This document shows positions 16,442 to 24,204 of a DNA stretch of 33,940 bases, in pieces. Where the stretch lies: IMG/VR virus record IMGVR_UViG_3300042898_000561, positions 1 through 33,940 of that record. One strand, written 5' to 3'. How positions within the stretch are numbered: the first letter of the stretch is position 1; each line of letters starts with the position of its first letter. The position numbers were made by a program, and so were the translations under genes. The stretch comes from a virus. The notes under the pieces are model-generated. The model did not search any database. It was given only the letters and a program-made list of their open reading frames with translations, and was not told where the DNA came from.

Positions 16442-17329
16442 TTATTTAATTAAACCTGCTAATTTCTTAAAACGATCAGCTAAATCTGATCCTTCTGATA
16501 ACACTTGCTTTGCAGGTTTAGTTGAAGCTACAGGCTTCGAAGCAAATGATTCTTTTACTACTTTTCTATTAGATCTTTCTAAGTTAGATTTGAATGATTC
16601 AGCTAACGTAGAATAAACTAATTTCACTTCACGTAAATTGTGTGCTCTGTCAAAGTTTTCAATTACTTTCATTTTTTGACCTTCAGCTAATACAAAATTA
16701 CGGAACAATTTGTTTGAATAAAGAAGTTTTGCATTTAACAAATTAACTTCATTAATCTTACCTTTCAAGAAACGAATAACGTTGTAAGCTTCTTCTAAGT
16801 CTTCAGCTGAAGAATCTTCTTCAGTCATTTCTTCTTTTTCGCTTTCTTCATCTTCTTCTTTTAATGCACGAATAATTTCGTTAATGTCGATGTCTTCGTC
16901 CATGTCCATGCCTGCGTCCGCAGTCATATCCATTTCTTCTTCTTCGTCCATCATAGTAGCATCTACTTCATCTTCTGAACCTTCTAATTCTCTAATGATT
17001 TCTTCTAAATCTAAATCATCATCTTCTTCAGTCATTTCATCTTCAGGAGCAGGTGCTGCTTCAGGAGCAGGTGCTGCAGGAGCAGGTGCTGCTTCAGGGG
17101 CAGGTGCTGCAGGAACTTCTTGTGTTGGCTCAGTAGCTACGTCTACATCCATTTCTTCTTCTTCACCTTCATACATGTCATCATCTTCTAATTCTTCAGA
17201 TAATTTAGCAGAAAGCATAGATTGGATTCTAGGTGTAAAAGCTTCTTCAAGAGCTAACTTTGCATTGGCAAGAGCAGTTTCTCTAACTGCCTTCGCATCG
17301 GCGATTGCGTCTTTTAATAAATCTTTCAT
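16442..17329 (-). CDS. gp22: Prohead scaffold core protein, T4 gp22-like
   Basis: 295 aa, very acidic in the middle (runs of Glu/Asp at about 45-60, 95-175) with a Pro/Ala hinge (about 70-95, APAPEAAPAP repeats), and helical ends. The C-terminal half has AYNVIRFLKGKINEVNLLNAK, LLYSNKLFRNFV and KMKVIENFDRAHNLREVK, a conserved block in scaffold proteins of T4-like aquatic phages. Scaffold proteins fill the prohead and are degraded by gp21; many Glu-containing sites such as LALEE|A fit that. Position directly upstream of the capsid gene, as in T4, supports the call. The transcript leader is the 189-base gap upstream. No Shine-Dalgarno site precedes the ATG. Confidence 0.88.
   Translation of the reverse strand: MKDLLKDAIADAKAVRETALANAKLALEEAFTPRIQSMLSAKLSEELEDDDMYEGEEEEMDVDVATEPTQEVPAAPAPEAAPAPAAPAPEAAPAPEDEMTEEDDDLDLEEIIRELEGSEDEVDATMMDEEEEMDMTADAGMDMDEDIDINEIIRALKEEDEESEKEEMTEEDSSAEDLEEAYNVIRFLKGKINEVNLLNAKLLYSNKLFRNFVLAEGQKMKVIENFDRAHNLREVKLVYSTLAESFKSNLERSNRKVVKESFASKPVASTKPAKQVLSEGSDLADRFKKLAGLIK
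17044..17109 (-). repeat. 33-bp tandem repeat, two copies, in the scaffold gene
   Basis: Copies at 17044-17076 and 17077-17109 differ at one base. Each is itself an 18-bp plus a 15-bp sub-unit. They encode the Pro/Ala/Glu hinge, so copy-number change would keep frame and alter only linker length. Confidence 0.85.
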
Positions 17330-17455
17330 TGTGTTTGTTTAATCCGTTTATTTAAATTGGAAATAAGATTATTAGGAATCTTAACAGAATTGGTTATAAA
17401 TAAGCACCCTCGAATGATAGACTACATGTTAGCGAGGTATTTTGCTTTAACAAAA
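17330..17455 (-). promoter_or_regulatory. Structured leader ahead of the scaffold-capsid unit
   Basis: Between the terminator hairpin and the scaffold ATG lie a 5-bp CCTCG/CGAGG inverted repeat (17408-17412 with 17433-17437, 20-base loop) and a 7-bp TAAGATT/AATCTTA hairpin (17364-17383, 6-base loop). A promoter and 5' leader for the scaffold-capsid transcript is expected here because a terminator lies directly upstream. The transcription start cannot be fixed by eye. Confidence 0.45.
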
Positions 17456-17489
17456 ATAAATATAGGCATGATCCGAAAACCATGCCTAT
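17448..17489 (-). terminator. Intrinsic terminator upstream of the scaffold-capsid unit
   Basis: A 9-bp perfect stem (ATAGGCATG / CATGCCTAT at 17462-17470 and 17481-17489) with a 10-base loop is followed on the coding strand by ATTTATTTTTGTT. It lies 29 bases after the stop of the 264-aa gene. It would end the packaging/protease transcript. Confidence 0.8.
17456..17463 (-). promoter_or_regulatory. ATATTTAT motif at the foot of the terminator before the scaffold gene
   Basis: It overlaps the downstream end of the terminator stem, 127 bases before the scaffold ATG. Confidence 0.35.
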
Positions 17490-17518
17490 TCTTAAATATT
17501 TTTTAAAAAATGTTTAAT

Positions 17519-18313
17519 TTATTGTAATCTCGTATCAGAAAACTCTGCAGTATCATCATCACCTTTCATAATATCAGGATTTTCTTCAACTTTTTGTTTA
17601 ATTAAAGCAAATATCTTTTTAACTAAATTAATAGTCTCTGCTCCTTTACCTAATAAACCTGTTACAGAAAATAACATGCCTATTGATGAAGCTCCCAATA
17701 CTGGAAAGTGCATTACACCAATTGTTCCTAATATTAGTATTATTATTAACAAACCAGAATAGCCTGCTACTTTTTGTCCCCACTCGCCTGCACCTAATTT
17801 TTTACTTATCCATGCAAATGCTTTTTCAATTGCTTTAGCCGGGAAGCCTGTTACTTGTTTAAGTCCTTTAAAAAATGTATTTAATCCTTTTTGTAATTTA
17901 CTTGCATTAATTTTTAATCCTGTTAATTCTTCTATTGCAGATGAAATTTCATTTAATAAAGCAGTATTACCTAATATATTACCAACCATTTCAATAGCAT
18001 GAATAAATCCATCACTTGATTCGTTAATAGTATATCCTCTACTTTCTTTTATTTCAGTTTTAATATTTTCAATATCCGAAGTATCAACTGCAGTTACATT
18101 TCCATTAGCATCAATTAATGCACTTAACATCGCTGCTTGTACTTCATCATCAGTTATGTCCTCACCATCGGCTTGTAATTCCTTAGATAAAGCCATTGTT
18201 TGTTGTAGTATACTATTAGCAGTACTTTTAGTATCTTCAAACAAACGTTTAATACGATGTTCAAACAGTACCTGTTGTGCTAAATCAGATACTTTAATGT
18301 AATTATGCTTCAT
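17519..18313 (-). CDS. Head-operon protein with two transmembrane segments, unknown function
   Basis: 264 aa. Residues 1-about 180 are mostly helical and mixed-charge. Two adjacent hydrophobic segments follow at about 184-202 (GLLIIILILGTIGV) and 203-222 (LGASSIGMLFSVTGLLG), forming a probable membrane hairpin. A charged C-terminal tail (KKIFALIKQKVEENPD) ends the protein. The N-terminus has the DLAQQVLFE|H and KRLFE|D patterns that recur in neighbouring head proteins and fit the (L/I)xE processing site of gp21-type proteases. Candidate roles are an internal head protein that engages the host membrane on ejection or a prohead-initiation protein that anchors the core to the membrane. A holin is less likely given the long soluble N-terminus. 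None is proven. Confidence 0.7.
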   Translation of the reverse strand: MKHNYIKVSDLAQQVLFEHRIKRLFEDTKSTANSILQQTMALSKELQADGEDITDDEVQAAMLSALIDANGNVTAVDTSDIENIKTEIKESRGYTINESSDGFIHAIEMVGNILGNTALLNEISSAIEELTGLKINASKLQKGLNTFFKGLKQVTGFPAKAIEKAFAWISKKLGAGEWGQKVAGYSGLLIIILILGTIGVMHFPVLGASSIGMLFSVTGLLGKGAETINLVKKIFALIKQKVEENPDIMKGDDDTAEFSDTRLQ

Positions 18314-18314
18314 A

Positions 18315-19346
18315 TTATCTTACTTTACCCGATTGTTGCAATGCTCTATACATTGATTCAAAGTGCTCACCTGATAAGTCATCTACCAATTCATTTAAAT
18401 CATCTGAATCAATAACTGGTAATTTTGTACCTGCAATTGAATTAGCTATTGCACCTAATTTTTTAATAGTAGAAATATTAGAAGAATTTTTCATAATATA
18501 ATTCCAAACCTTTTTTCTAGCTGCGCCTTCTAATGCAGGATTGCCAAATGCATATTTACTTTCGTTTGTTTTTGTTTTTTTACTACCTCTTCTTTTATCT
18601 CCTCTTCCATAATACCCTTCCTCAACATCGCTTTCTTTTGGTTCTTCTTTTTCTTTAGGAGCGGCAGTAGCTGCTTTTTCTTTTTCTGATGTATAATTTG
18701 CATCTACATAATTAAAAAACTTCTTCTTTGTCTTATCAGATTCTAAATCTTCTGGACCAGCCACTTTAAATTTCTTTAAAGCTTTTTTAAAGAATTGTTG
18801 ATAATCAGGACCTGACTCAGCAGCTTCATTTACCATGCTACCAATATCATAATACTTACCTAACACACCTCCAATGTCTTCATATGCAGATTCTAATCTT
18901 TGTTGCAATGTTGACATTTCTGCGGCTGTTTTATCAAATATTTTTTGAGCTTCGCCTAGTTGCTTCATGTGTCTAGACACAGTAACTTTATCGAACCAAT
19001 CTTCGGTTTCTGATAATGTTAAATGATTTGCAGCTTCGATCATATGGTTTAATGCATCAGCTGTTTCTTTTAATGAATGCTGACGATATATACCAGGTGC
19101 ATGTTCTGCAAATTTATATACTGCTTCTAAAAAAGCCTTCTTTTGTTCAGTGGACATTCCTTCCATGCCACTTGCATTTTCTTTTACTAAATTTGATAAT
19201 TTCATAGAATTAGTTTCATGCATATGTAATGCGCCTAAATATTTTTTTAATGATTCTTTGTTACCATCAGTACATCCAACTTTACTGCCATCTTCTTTTT
19301 TGAAGACGCAATATTTGTTTCCTTGTTTTCGTACTGAATATGGCAT
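18315..19346 (-). CDS. Head-operon protein of unknown function with small N-terminal module
   Basis: 343 aa. Residues 1-about 44 (MPYSVRKQGNKYCVFKKEDG..., ending LGALHMHE) form a small module seen at the ends of many phage proteins, with two Cys (C13, C25). Immediately after comes MKLSNLVKEN (48-57), which resembles the short N-terminal leader of other head-operon proteins, as if the module had been added in front of an older start. The rest is helical; a charged Lys/Glu linker lies at about 220-265, and a C-terminal helical domain includes NPALEGAARKKVWNYIM. It overlaps the following gene by one base on its upstream side (TAATG). Role unknown; its place between protease and scaffold suggests a prohead component. 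Confidence 0.7.
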   Translation of the reverse strand: MPYSVRKQGNKYCVFKKEDGSKVGCTDGNKESLKKYLGALHMHETNSMKLSNLVKENASGMEGMSTEQKKAFLEAVYKFAEHAPGIYRQHSLKETADALNHMIEAANHLTLSETEDWFDKVTVSRHMKQLGEAQKIFDKTAAEMSTLQQRLESAYEDIGGVLGKYYDIGSMVNEAAESGPDYQQFFKKALKKFKVAGPEDLESDKTKKKFFNYVDANYTSEKEKAATAAPKEKEEPKESDVEEGYYGRGDKRRGSKKTKTNESKYAFGNPALEGAARKKVWNYIMKNSSNISTIKKLGAIANSIAGTKLPVIDSDDLNELVDDLSGEHFESMYRALQQSGKVR

Positions 19347-19753
19347 TAATAGTTTCTAAATTGGTATTTACCTTGTGTGAAGAACATTGTACCAACAGTG
19401 AGGCCATTTGACCCACCCGATGGATGTGTATAACTCCATTGGAATTTAAATGAATAACCTCCAATTTCGTTTTGTAATGGATATACTGTTACAGATAAAG
19501 TTAAAGATTTAAACATACTTCTCATTACAGCTGTTTTAATTTCTTTTGAGAAGTCATATTCGTATTCTATATAACCTCTTCTTTCTTTACCGGTAGGTAA
19601 TGGACCTGCAGGAATAATAATACCTGTTTGTTGTTTAAATGTTTTTAAAGCGCCATTCATTATTTGTTCTGAAGGTGCTTCAAATTCTCCTGGTACTGCC
19701 TCTGCTAATGCTTTCTTAACTTCGGCTAATATAAATTGTTTTAGGTCTTTCAT
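19346..19753 (-). CDS. Head-operon protein of unknown function (135 aa)
   Basis: Starts MKDLKQFILAEVKKALAEA, an amphipathic helix with two (L/I)xE-type sites (LAE at residues 9-11 and again at 16-18). The remainder is beta-rich (YIEYEYDF, LTLSVTVYP, YSFKFQWSYTHPSG) and ends GKYQFRNY. No known domain is recognised. It sits one base after the prohead protease gene and overlaps the 343-aa gene by one base, so it is made with the protease. The helix looks like a capsid-targeting leader followed by a compact cargo domain, which is an inference. Confidence 0.7.
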   Translation of the reverse strand: MKDLKQFILAEVKKALAEAVPGEFEAPSEQIMNGALKTFKQQTGIIIPAGPLPTGKERRGYIEYEYDFSKEIKTAVMRSMFKSLTLSVTVYPLQNEIGGYSFKFQWSYTHPSGGSNGLTVGTMFFTQGKYQFRNY

Positions 19754-19754
19754 A

Positions 19755-20363
19755 TTAGTTTATATCTGTTAAAATATCTGTAATAAGTTTATTGATTTGT
19801 ATGTATTTGTTTTCTTGTGAAACTAAACCAGATTGTTTAGATTCATTTACTGGCTTTAAAAATGCGCCATGGGTCGACGGATTAGATACGAAATCAAATG
19901 CAATTAATTCAAAATCGTCTTGCACTTGCACTGATCCTTCACCTAAGTTTTTAACAGATCCTAATCCTCTAGATGAAATACCTAATTTAATACCTGCTTT
20001 AAAAAGTTCTTTAAGAATGTTACCAGCTGGCGTACCTAATACTTCTACAGTACCAACTAAATCATCTGCATCCCAATGCATTTCTACTACATTATGTGAT
20101 ACATTATTTAAGTTAACAACAGATGAATCTGGATGATCTAATTCGCCTAATGCTCTTCTTTCTTTAATGTTAACATCGGCATATTTTTTAGCTTCGCGCA
20201 TTAAAATATTACGAGGATATACTCTACCATTTTGGTTTTGAGCTTCTGCTCTTTGTAATACACCCTTGACCAATAAACGTCCGTTATTTTTCTCCATTGA
20301 TTCATTGATCATTTCTGGAGTTACGTCAAAGGTAATGGTATCTACTAATAATTTCTTTTCCAT
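19755..20363 (-). CDS. gp21: Prohead maturation protease, T4 gp21-like
   Basis: 202 aa, close to the T4 enzyme (212). Conserved features: GVLQRAEAQNQNGRVYP (34-50), ERRALGELDHPDS (68-80, catalytic His H77), VGTVEVLGTPAGNILKELF (103-121) and GISSRGLGSV (128-137, with the catalytic Ser in the SS pair). FELIAFDFVSNPST follows. These match the herpesvirus-assemblin-like prohead protease fold of the T4 group. The enzyme cleaves scaffold, capsid and internal proteins after (L/I)xE and finally itself; NES near residue 174 could be a self-cleavage site. It is located between the portal and the scaffold, as in T4, though three extra genes separate it from gp22 here. Confidence 0.93.
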   Translation of the reverse strand: MEKKLLVDTITFDVTPEMINESMEKNNGRLLVKGVLQRAEAQNQNGRVYPRNILMREAKKYADVNIKERRALGELDHPDSSVVNLNNVSHNVVEMHWDADDLVGTVEVLGTPAGNILKELFKAGIKLGISSRGLGSVKNLGEGSVQVQDDFELIAFDFVSNPSTHGAFLKPVNESKQSGLVSQENKYIQINKLITDILTDIN

Positions 20364-20364
20364 T

Positions 20365-20805
20365 TTATATCATTTGTTTTGCCATTCTCATAAAGACTGA
20401 CTCTTTTACATTCTTTTTAGATTTAGATACTTGCGTAAATCCTAATTGATTAACTGTATCACTTTTAGCTTTACCAAATGCAGCTGGAATATTATATCCA
20501 TCGACACTAGCGGTGGTAGATTCTTCATCTAATTGATCTGTTTCACTACCATCAACAACAAAATTTAAAATTTCAATACCATGTTGGTCGAACTTATCTC
20601 TTAAATCTAGTAAGTCTTCATAGGTATTAACTGGAAATTCATTTGATGCTCTATAACCGGGGAGCATTCTTTTAAAATAAGGGTCATCTTCAGCAATATC
20701 ATTTGCGTGACTAGCATCTCTTACCGATGTTACAATCATAAATTGATTGTCAGCTGCTTCTTTTAAATGCTTCATACTTTCGAATATGTAATTTTTATAT
20801 GACAT
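20365..20805 (-). CDS. Head-operon protein of unknown function (146 aa)
   Basis: Starts MSYKNYIFESMKHLKEA, giving IFE|S as a possible prohead-protease site at residue 9. The middle contains FMIVTSVRDASHANDIAEDD and a YEDLLDLRDKFDQHGIEILNFVV alpha/beta stretch. The C-terminus is Lys-rich (SKSKKNVKESVFMRMAKQ). No family is recognised. It is one base upstream of the protease gene and two bases downstream of the 109-aa gene, so it belongs to the head transcript. Its place corresponds roughly to that of T4 genes 67 and 68 (small prohead core proteins between 20 and 21), and such a role is possible, but no sequence similarity is evident. Confidence 0.68.
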   Translation of the reverse strand: MSYKNYIFESMKHLKEAADNQFMIVTSVRDASHANDIAEDDPYFKRMLPGYRASNEFPVNTYEDLLDLRDKFDQHGIEILNFVVDGSETDQLDEESTTASVDGYNIPAAFGKAKSDTVNQLGFTQVSKSKKNVKESVFMRMAKQMI

Positions 20806-20807
20806 TA

Positions 20808-21137
20808 TTAATAGTTGTATAATATTGTAATATCACCCGCATTTGATGCGGATACATATGATAATGCAATCGGGAATATTGTATGATTTTGGGCTGCTTC
20901 ATGAAAATCTATAGCTACGTAGCCAGTACCATTCGATGATGATAATACTATACTCCCTGTATTCATTACAAGAAATCCTGAATTATTTGCATAACTACCT
21001 GTCAATGTTAATGGATTATTCAAAGTAGCTGTTACTCGTACAGTACGTATATATTCCGCAGTTGTATTTGCATTAGCAGTTGTAAAATTAACAGCGGGTG
21101 CATTATATGGACCTGATATTGGAGTTGCGTCTGGCAT
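20808..21137 (-). CDS. Small beta-rich virion protein, paralog of the next gene upstream
   Basis: 109 aa. The segment LTLTGSYANNSGFLVMNTGSI is clearly related to FIFTGSYANNIGFIISN in the 82-aa protein encoded just upstream. The rest is beta-prone and Ser/Thr/Asn-rich, with no signal peptide or membrane segment, and ends ITILYNY. Small paired beta proteins in a head operon suggest capsid decoration or head-to-tail connector parts. This is inference from size and location only. It follows the 82-aa gene by 12 bases. Confidence 0.68.
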   Translation of the reverse strand: MPDATPISGPYNAPAVNFTTANANTTAEYIRTVRVTATLNNPLTLTGSYANNSGFLVMNTGSIVLSSSNGTGYVAIDFHEAAQNHTIFPIALSYVSASNAGDITILYNY

Positions 21138-21149
21138 ATATTTTAAAAT

Positions 21150-21398
21150 TTAATTTGTTTTTTGTAAAAGTACTAATACACGACCTGTTCCTAAAACATT
21201 TATTTGATAAACCGAGTCTGGATTATAAACAGATGTTTTAAAACTTTCTCCTGTTTTCATAGTTTTGTTTGAACCTGTAATTTCAACTTGATTTGAATTT
21301 GAAATTATAAATCCAATATTATTTGCATAACTACCTGTAAATATAAAAGGACTGTTTTGAGCTGAAACGACTAAAAATGCAGACCCTTCATTATTCAT
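21150..21398 (-). CDS. Small beta-rich virion protein (82 aa)
   Basis: Contains VVSAQNSPFIFTGSYANNIG, shared in part with the downstream 109-aa protein, then KTMKTGESFKTSVYNPD and a C-terminal GTGRVLVLLQK strand. It resembles the small decoration-type or fiber-associated domains of T4-like phages, but I cannot name the family. The start overlaps the stop of the 281-aa gene by one base (TAATG), so its translation depends on that gene. The two small paralogs probably arose by tandem duplication. Confidence 0.68.
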   Translation of the reverse strand: MNNEGSAFLVVSAQNSPFIFTGSYANNIGFIISNSNQVEITGSNKTMKTGESFKTSVYNPDSVYQINVLGTGRVLVLLQKTN

Positions 21399-22243
21399 TA
21401 TAACTTGTTTAATTCTTTTATTAGTTCGTGATAACGTAATAAAGACACTAAATGACTTTCTTTAATTGTTTTTGCTGTAGCAAATGTATTAAGTAAATTT
21501 GCTACTTCAGTTAATTTAATAGAAATAACAGTATCATTTACTTTTTTAGATAAAGTTAAAATGTTTTTTCTTAATTTTTTAGATTCAGTAACAATAAAAT
21601 CTTTAAGTTCACTTCCTTCAGTTACTGAATTAATATACGCCCTTAATACATTTTTCTGACCTTCATTTAAATCAAAATACTTTTCATTAAATTTATCAAC
21701 TAAAATTTTATAAGTCAACAATCTAACGTCTTTATCTTGTTTAGTAAACAACTCCATTTCATTAATCGTAGTAGTTGCTTTTTTAGTAGATCTAGTAATA
21801 TGTTCTACTAAAGTATATTTAGTATTAACAATATCAATAGGTGAATCAGCTACTGTATATTCAAACAATTTATATGCGGATGCTAATACTTTATAGTTAT
21901 TAACTTTTGATTTAAAGAAGTTTTCTAATACATAAGTATTTTTAATTTCTTTAATCAATGCATATTTTTGCCTACTTAGAATAGAATTATTCAAACCCTT
22001 TCGAGCAGATACTACCGCATCAATTAATGAAGCTGCCTTATCTTCTTTTGAAAATTGCTCCTTAACCAAAGTTTGATAAAGATTTAATTCTTTTGCTAAT
22101 TCAGTAGATTTTGCAAAATACTTTTTAAGTAATGGTAGTGCATATGAATCTACATTGTTTAATGTATCTGATGCTACTTGCCTGACTAATAGTTCAAACA
22201 ATACACCGGTGTTTTTGAATTTAGAATGTTTTAAACTTTTCAT
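21398..22243 (-). CDS. Conserved protein following the portal gene, unknown function
   Basis: 281 aa, Lys/Leu-rich and almost wholly helical. The N-terminus MKSLKHSKFKNTGVLFELLV is a conserved mark of a family found directly after the portal gene in T4-like aquatic phages. Further marks are LLKKYFAKSTELAKELNLY, NNSILSRQKYALIKEIK and LRAYINSVTEGSELKDFI. No enzymatic motif is seen. A role in prohead core or portal-linked initiation is plausible from gene order (T4 genes 67/68 occupy this place), but similarity to those is not visible. The 39-base gap before it contains ATATTTATTAGTA, so it may have its own signal. Confidence 0.75.
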   Translation of the reverse strand: MKSLKHSKFKNTGVLFELLVRQVASDTLNNVDSYALPLLKKYFAKSTELAKELNLYQTLVKEQFSKEDKAASLIDAVVSARKGLNNSILSRQKYALIKEIKNTYVLENFFKSKVNNYKVLASAYKLFEYTVADSPIDIVNTKYTLVEHITRSTKKATTTINEMELFTKQDKDVRLLTYKILVDKFNEKYFDLNEGQKNVLRAYINSVTEGSELKDFIVTESKKLRKNILTLSKKVNDTVISIKLTEVANLLNTFATAKTIKESHLVSLLRYHELIKELNKL

Positions 22244-22266
22244 TCAGTTTATTTTCTAGCTTACTA

Positions 22267-22274
22267 ATAAATAT
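22267..22274 (-). promoter_or_regulatory. ATATTTAT motif before the 281-aa gene
   Basis: Coding strand TTGATATTTATTAGTA, 23 bases before the ATG in a 39-base gap. The same 16 bases occur before the 887-aa gene. Confidence 0.5.
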
Positions 22275-22282
22275 CAATTATT

Positions 22283-24172
22283 TTATATTTCCGATTGAAT
22301 TAAGTTTCGTTCATCTAATAATGACGTAGTAACAACTTCTTCTGTTAATACTCTTTTATTATTTAACTTTGCTTTTAATCCTTCCATGTCAAATTTAGAC
22401 TCATTTCTAGCATTTTTCCATGCTATTTTACCAATTGGATCATACCCTCTAGGGTGATTATGAGAATTATACTTCATTGGTTCTTTAGGTCTGCCTGCAC
22501 CAGGCCATCCTCCTTTTGGAGCTTTTGCTCTATTATGGACGGGATCTTCATCTTCCGATACTCTTTTAGATAAGTATGGATTTGTAGATTCGAATGGATT
22601 TGCAGCGCCCGTTTCTCCACCTTCTCCTTTTTCAGCTCCACTTGTTTCTTCTTCGCCGCTTTCAACTGCTGCGCCCTCTTCCGAGCCTTCTTCTTTTTCA
22701 GCTGCAGGACTAGCATTTGCAGGATCTTCTCCGTCTTCTTTAATTTTTGTTTTTCTAAATTCTTCTTTTAAATCATAGATCTGTTGTTGATCTAATTCTT
22801 CAATTTCAGATGATTCAAAGTTAAAGATATTTTTATAAATCCATTCTCTAGACATTAATTGCCCTTCGATCATTGATTTAGCTAAATCTACTTTACTAGT
22901 ATATAATGTTAATTTTTCTTGTTCATAAATTACTGACGGCGACGTCATATTTAATTCAAAATCAATTAATTCTTCATTTTCAAAGCCTTGTGCAATTAAA
23001 TGAATAACTGCCATTTTAGATAATTCTGAAATAGTAATTCGTTGAATTCGCTCAACTGTTCTAGCAAAACGAACATCTTCAGCTGCTAATGTAGCTTTAC
23101 CTGATATGCCTTCTTCATATCCTAAGAATGACTTAGGAATTTTTAATCCTGCCATCATTTTATTTCTTAAGTATTCAATATCATCAATACCAGTAAACTC
23201 CATTCCACTTAAAGTATCTATTTCAGTACCTGATTGACCTCCACGAACTGGTAGGAAATAATCTTCTAACATGTTTTGAAGATTAAATTTCAAATTATAT
23301 TCACCTGTTTGTTGATCTACATATGGAGTCTTTTTCATTTGATTGATAATACGTTGCATGTATGTATCAACTTCATTCGGTGGAATATTACCTACGTCAA
23401 TTTTAAATATACGTCGTTCGGGTGCTCTCATAATACGATGAATAAGCATCGCATCTTCCATCATTACTAATTGTTTCCATACCTTTCGTGCTCCTTCAAT
23501 CATTGATTTACCATATGGTAAAAAGTTAGAATCTGTTAAGTTTCTAAAATGAGCAATTTCAAAGTCTTTAAATGTAACATTACCCGATCCCAATTGTTTA
23601 AACTGAACTGCATATGGATTTTCTGGATCCATGCCTTCTTCTCTTATAATTTCATATGCAGATAATGGAGTAACGTTAACAATTCCTATTTCTTCTTGTA
23701 TATCTAATTTAAGATATGTATCGCCATATTTACACATGTTACGAACCCATGGCCATAAATTAAATTCTACATTTAATACATCATAAAATAAGTTATAAAG
23801 AATCTTTTTTATGTTTTCGTTATTTGACTTAATAGTTAATACATCACCGAAGTCATCTTTCATTACTGTTTCATCAGCATATATATCTAACGCAGATGCA
23901 ATAATTGGATCTTGGTCCATTATTTCATAGTCAGTGTATAATTCTGTTTTAGATGAAAAGTAATTGTAATTAGGATTGTATGTATTGTTAGCATGTGGTC
24001 TAACACCGTGTAATCTAGTAAATCTATCTACATATCTTGAGTTGTGTGCATTACCAACTGACTGGATATGATTTGAATCGATTGTACGTAACTTGTCTTT
24101 ACCAACTCGTCTAACTACAACGTTAGATGAAAATAATTTGGAAAGTCGTTTATATAAGCTTGTATCTGCCAT
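22283..24172 (-). CDS. gp20: Portal vertex protein, T4 gp20-like
   Basis: 629 aa (T4 gp20 is 524). Conserved portal marks: YEIMDQDPIIASALDIYADE (about 82-101), NMCKYGDTYLKLDI, PLSAYEIIREEG, LPYGKSMIEGARKVWKQL, AMLIHRIMRAPERRIFKIDVG and the LKIPKSFLGYEEG motif. The extra length is a disordered acidic C-terminal extension (about 490-560, Glu/Gly/Ala-rich) followed by KGGWPGAGRPKEP and a short helical end. The portal is the dodecameric ring through which DNA is packaged by the terminase, encoded immediately upstream. The 32-base gap from the terminase gene is filled by an inverted repeat with the ATATTTAT motif in its loop. Confidence 0.95.
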   Translation of the reverse strand: MADTSLYKRLSKLFSSNVVVRRVGKDKLRTIDSNHIQSVGNAHNSRYVDRFTRLHGVRPHANNTYNPNYNYFSSKTELYTDYEIMDQDPIIASALDIYADETVMKDDFGDVLTIKSNNENIKKILYNLFYDVLNVEFNLWPWVRNMCKYGDTYLKLDIQEEIGIVNVTPLSAYEIIREEGMDPENPYAVQFKQLGSGNVTFKDFEIAHFRNLTDSNFLPYGKSMIEGARKVWKQLVMMEDAMLIHRIMRAPERRIFKIDVGNIPPNEVDTYMQRIINQMKKTPYVDQQTGEYNLKFNLQNMLEDYFLPVRGGQSGTEIDTLSGMEFTGIDDIEYLRNKMMAGLKIPKSFLGYEEGISGKATLAAEDVRFARTVERIQRITISELSKMAVIHLIAQGFENEELIDFELNMTSPSVIYEQEKLTLYTSKVDLAKSMIEGQLMSREWIYKNIFNFESSEIEELDQQQIYDLKEEFRKTKIKEDGEDPANASPAAEKEEGSEEGAAVESGEEETSGAEKGEGGETGAANPFESTNPYLSKRVSEDEDPVHNRAKAPKGGWPGAGRPKEPMKYNSHNHPRGYDPIGKIAWKNARNESKFDMEGLKAKLNNKRVLTEEVVTTSLLDERNLIQSEI

Positions 24173-24177
24173 TTTTT

Positions 24178-24204
24178 ACTGATATATTAATAAATATTAT
24201 CAGT
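24178..24204 (-). promoter_or_regulatory. Inverted repeat with ATATTTAT loop before the portal gene
   Basis: Arms ACTGATA and TATCAGT (24178-24184 and 24198-24204) enclose 13 bases with the octamer at 24190-24197. The element fills nearly the whole gap between terL and the portal gene. Confidence 0.5.

Noticed and set aside
16884-17342. Plus-strand ORF of 152 codons, almost only Ser/Ala/Gly
   Set aside because: Shadow of the Glu/Asp- and Pro/Ala-rich scaffold gene on the other strand.
17451-17458. TATTTTTG on the coding strand, a match to the Bacteroidota -7 box TAnnTTTG
   Set aside because: It coincides with the T-rich tail of the terminator and no convincing -33 TTG at the right distance was found, so it is not called a promoter.
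22474-22716. Minus-strand ORF of 80 codons within the portal gene
   Set aside because: Alternative frame of the disordered acidic tail; Lys/Glu-rich low-complexity shadow with no start context.
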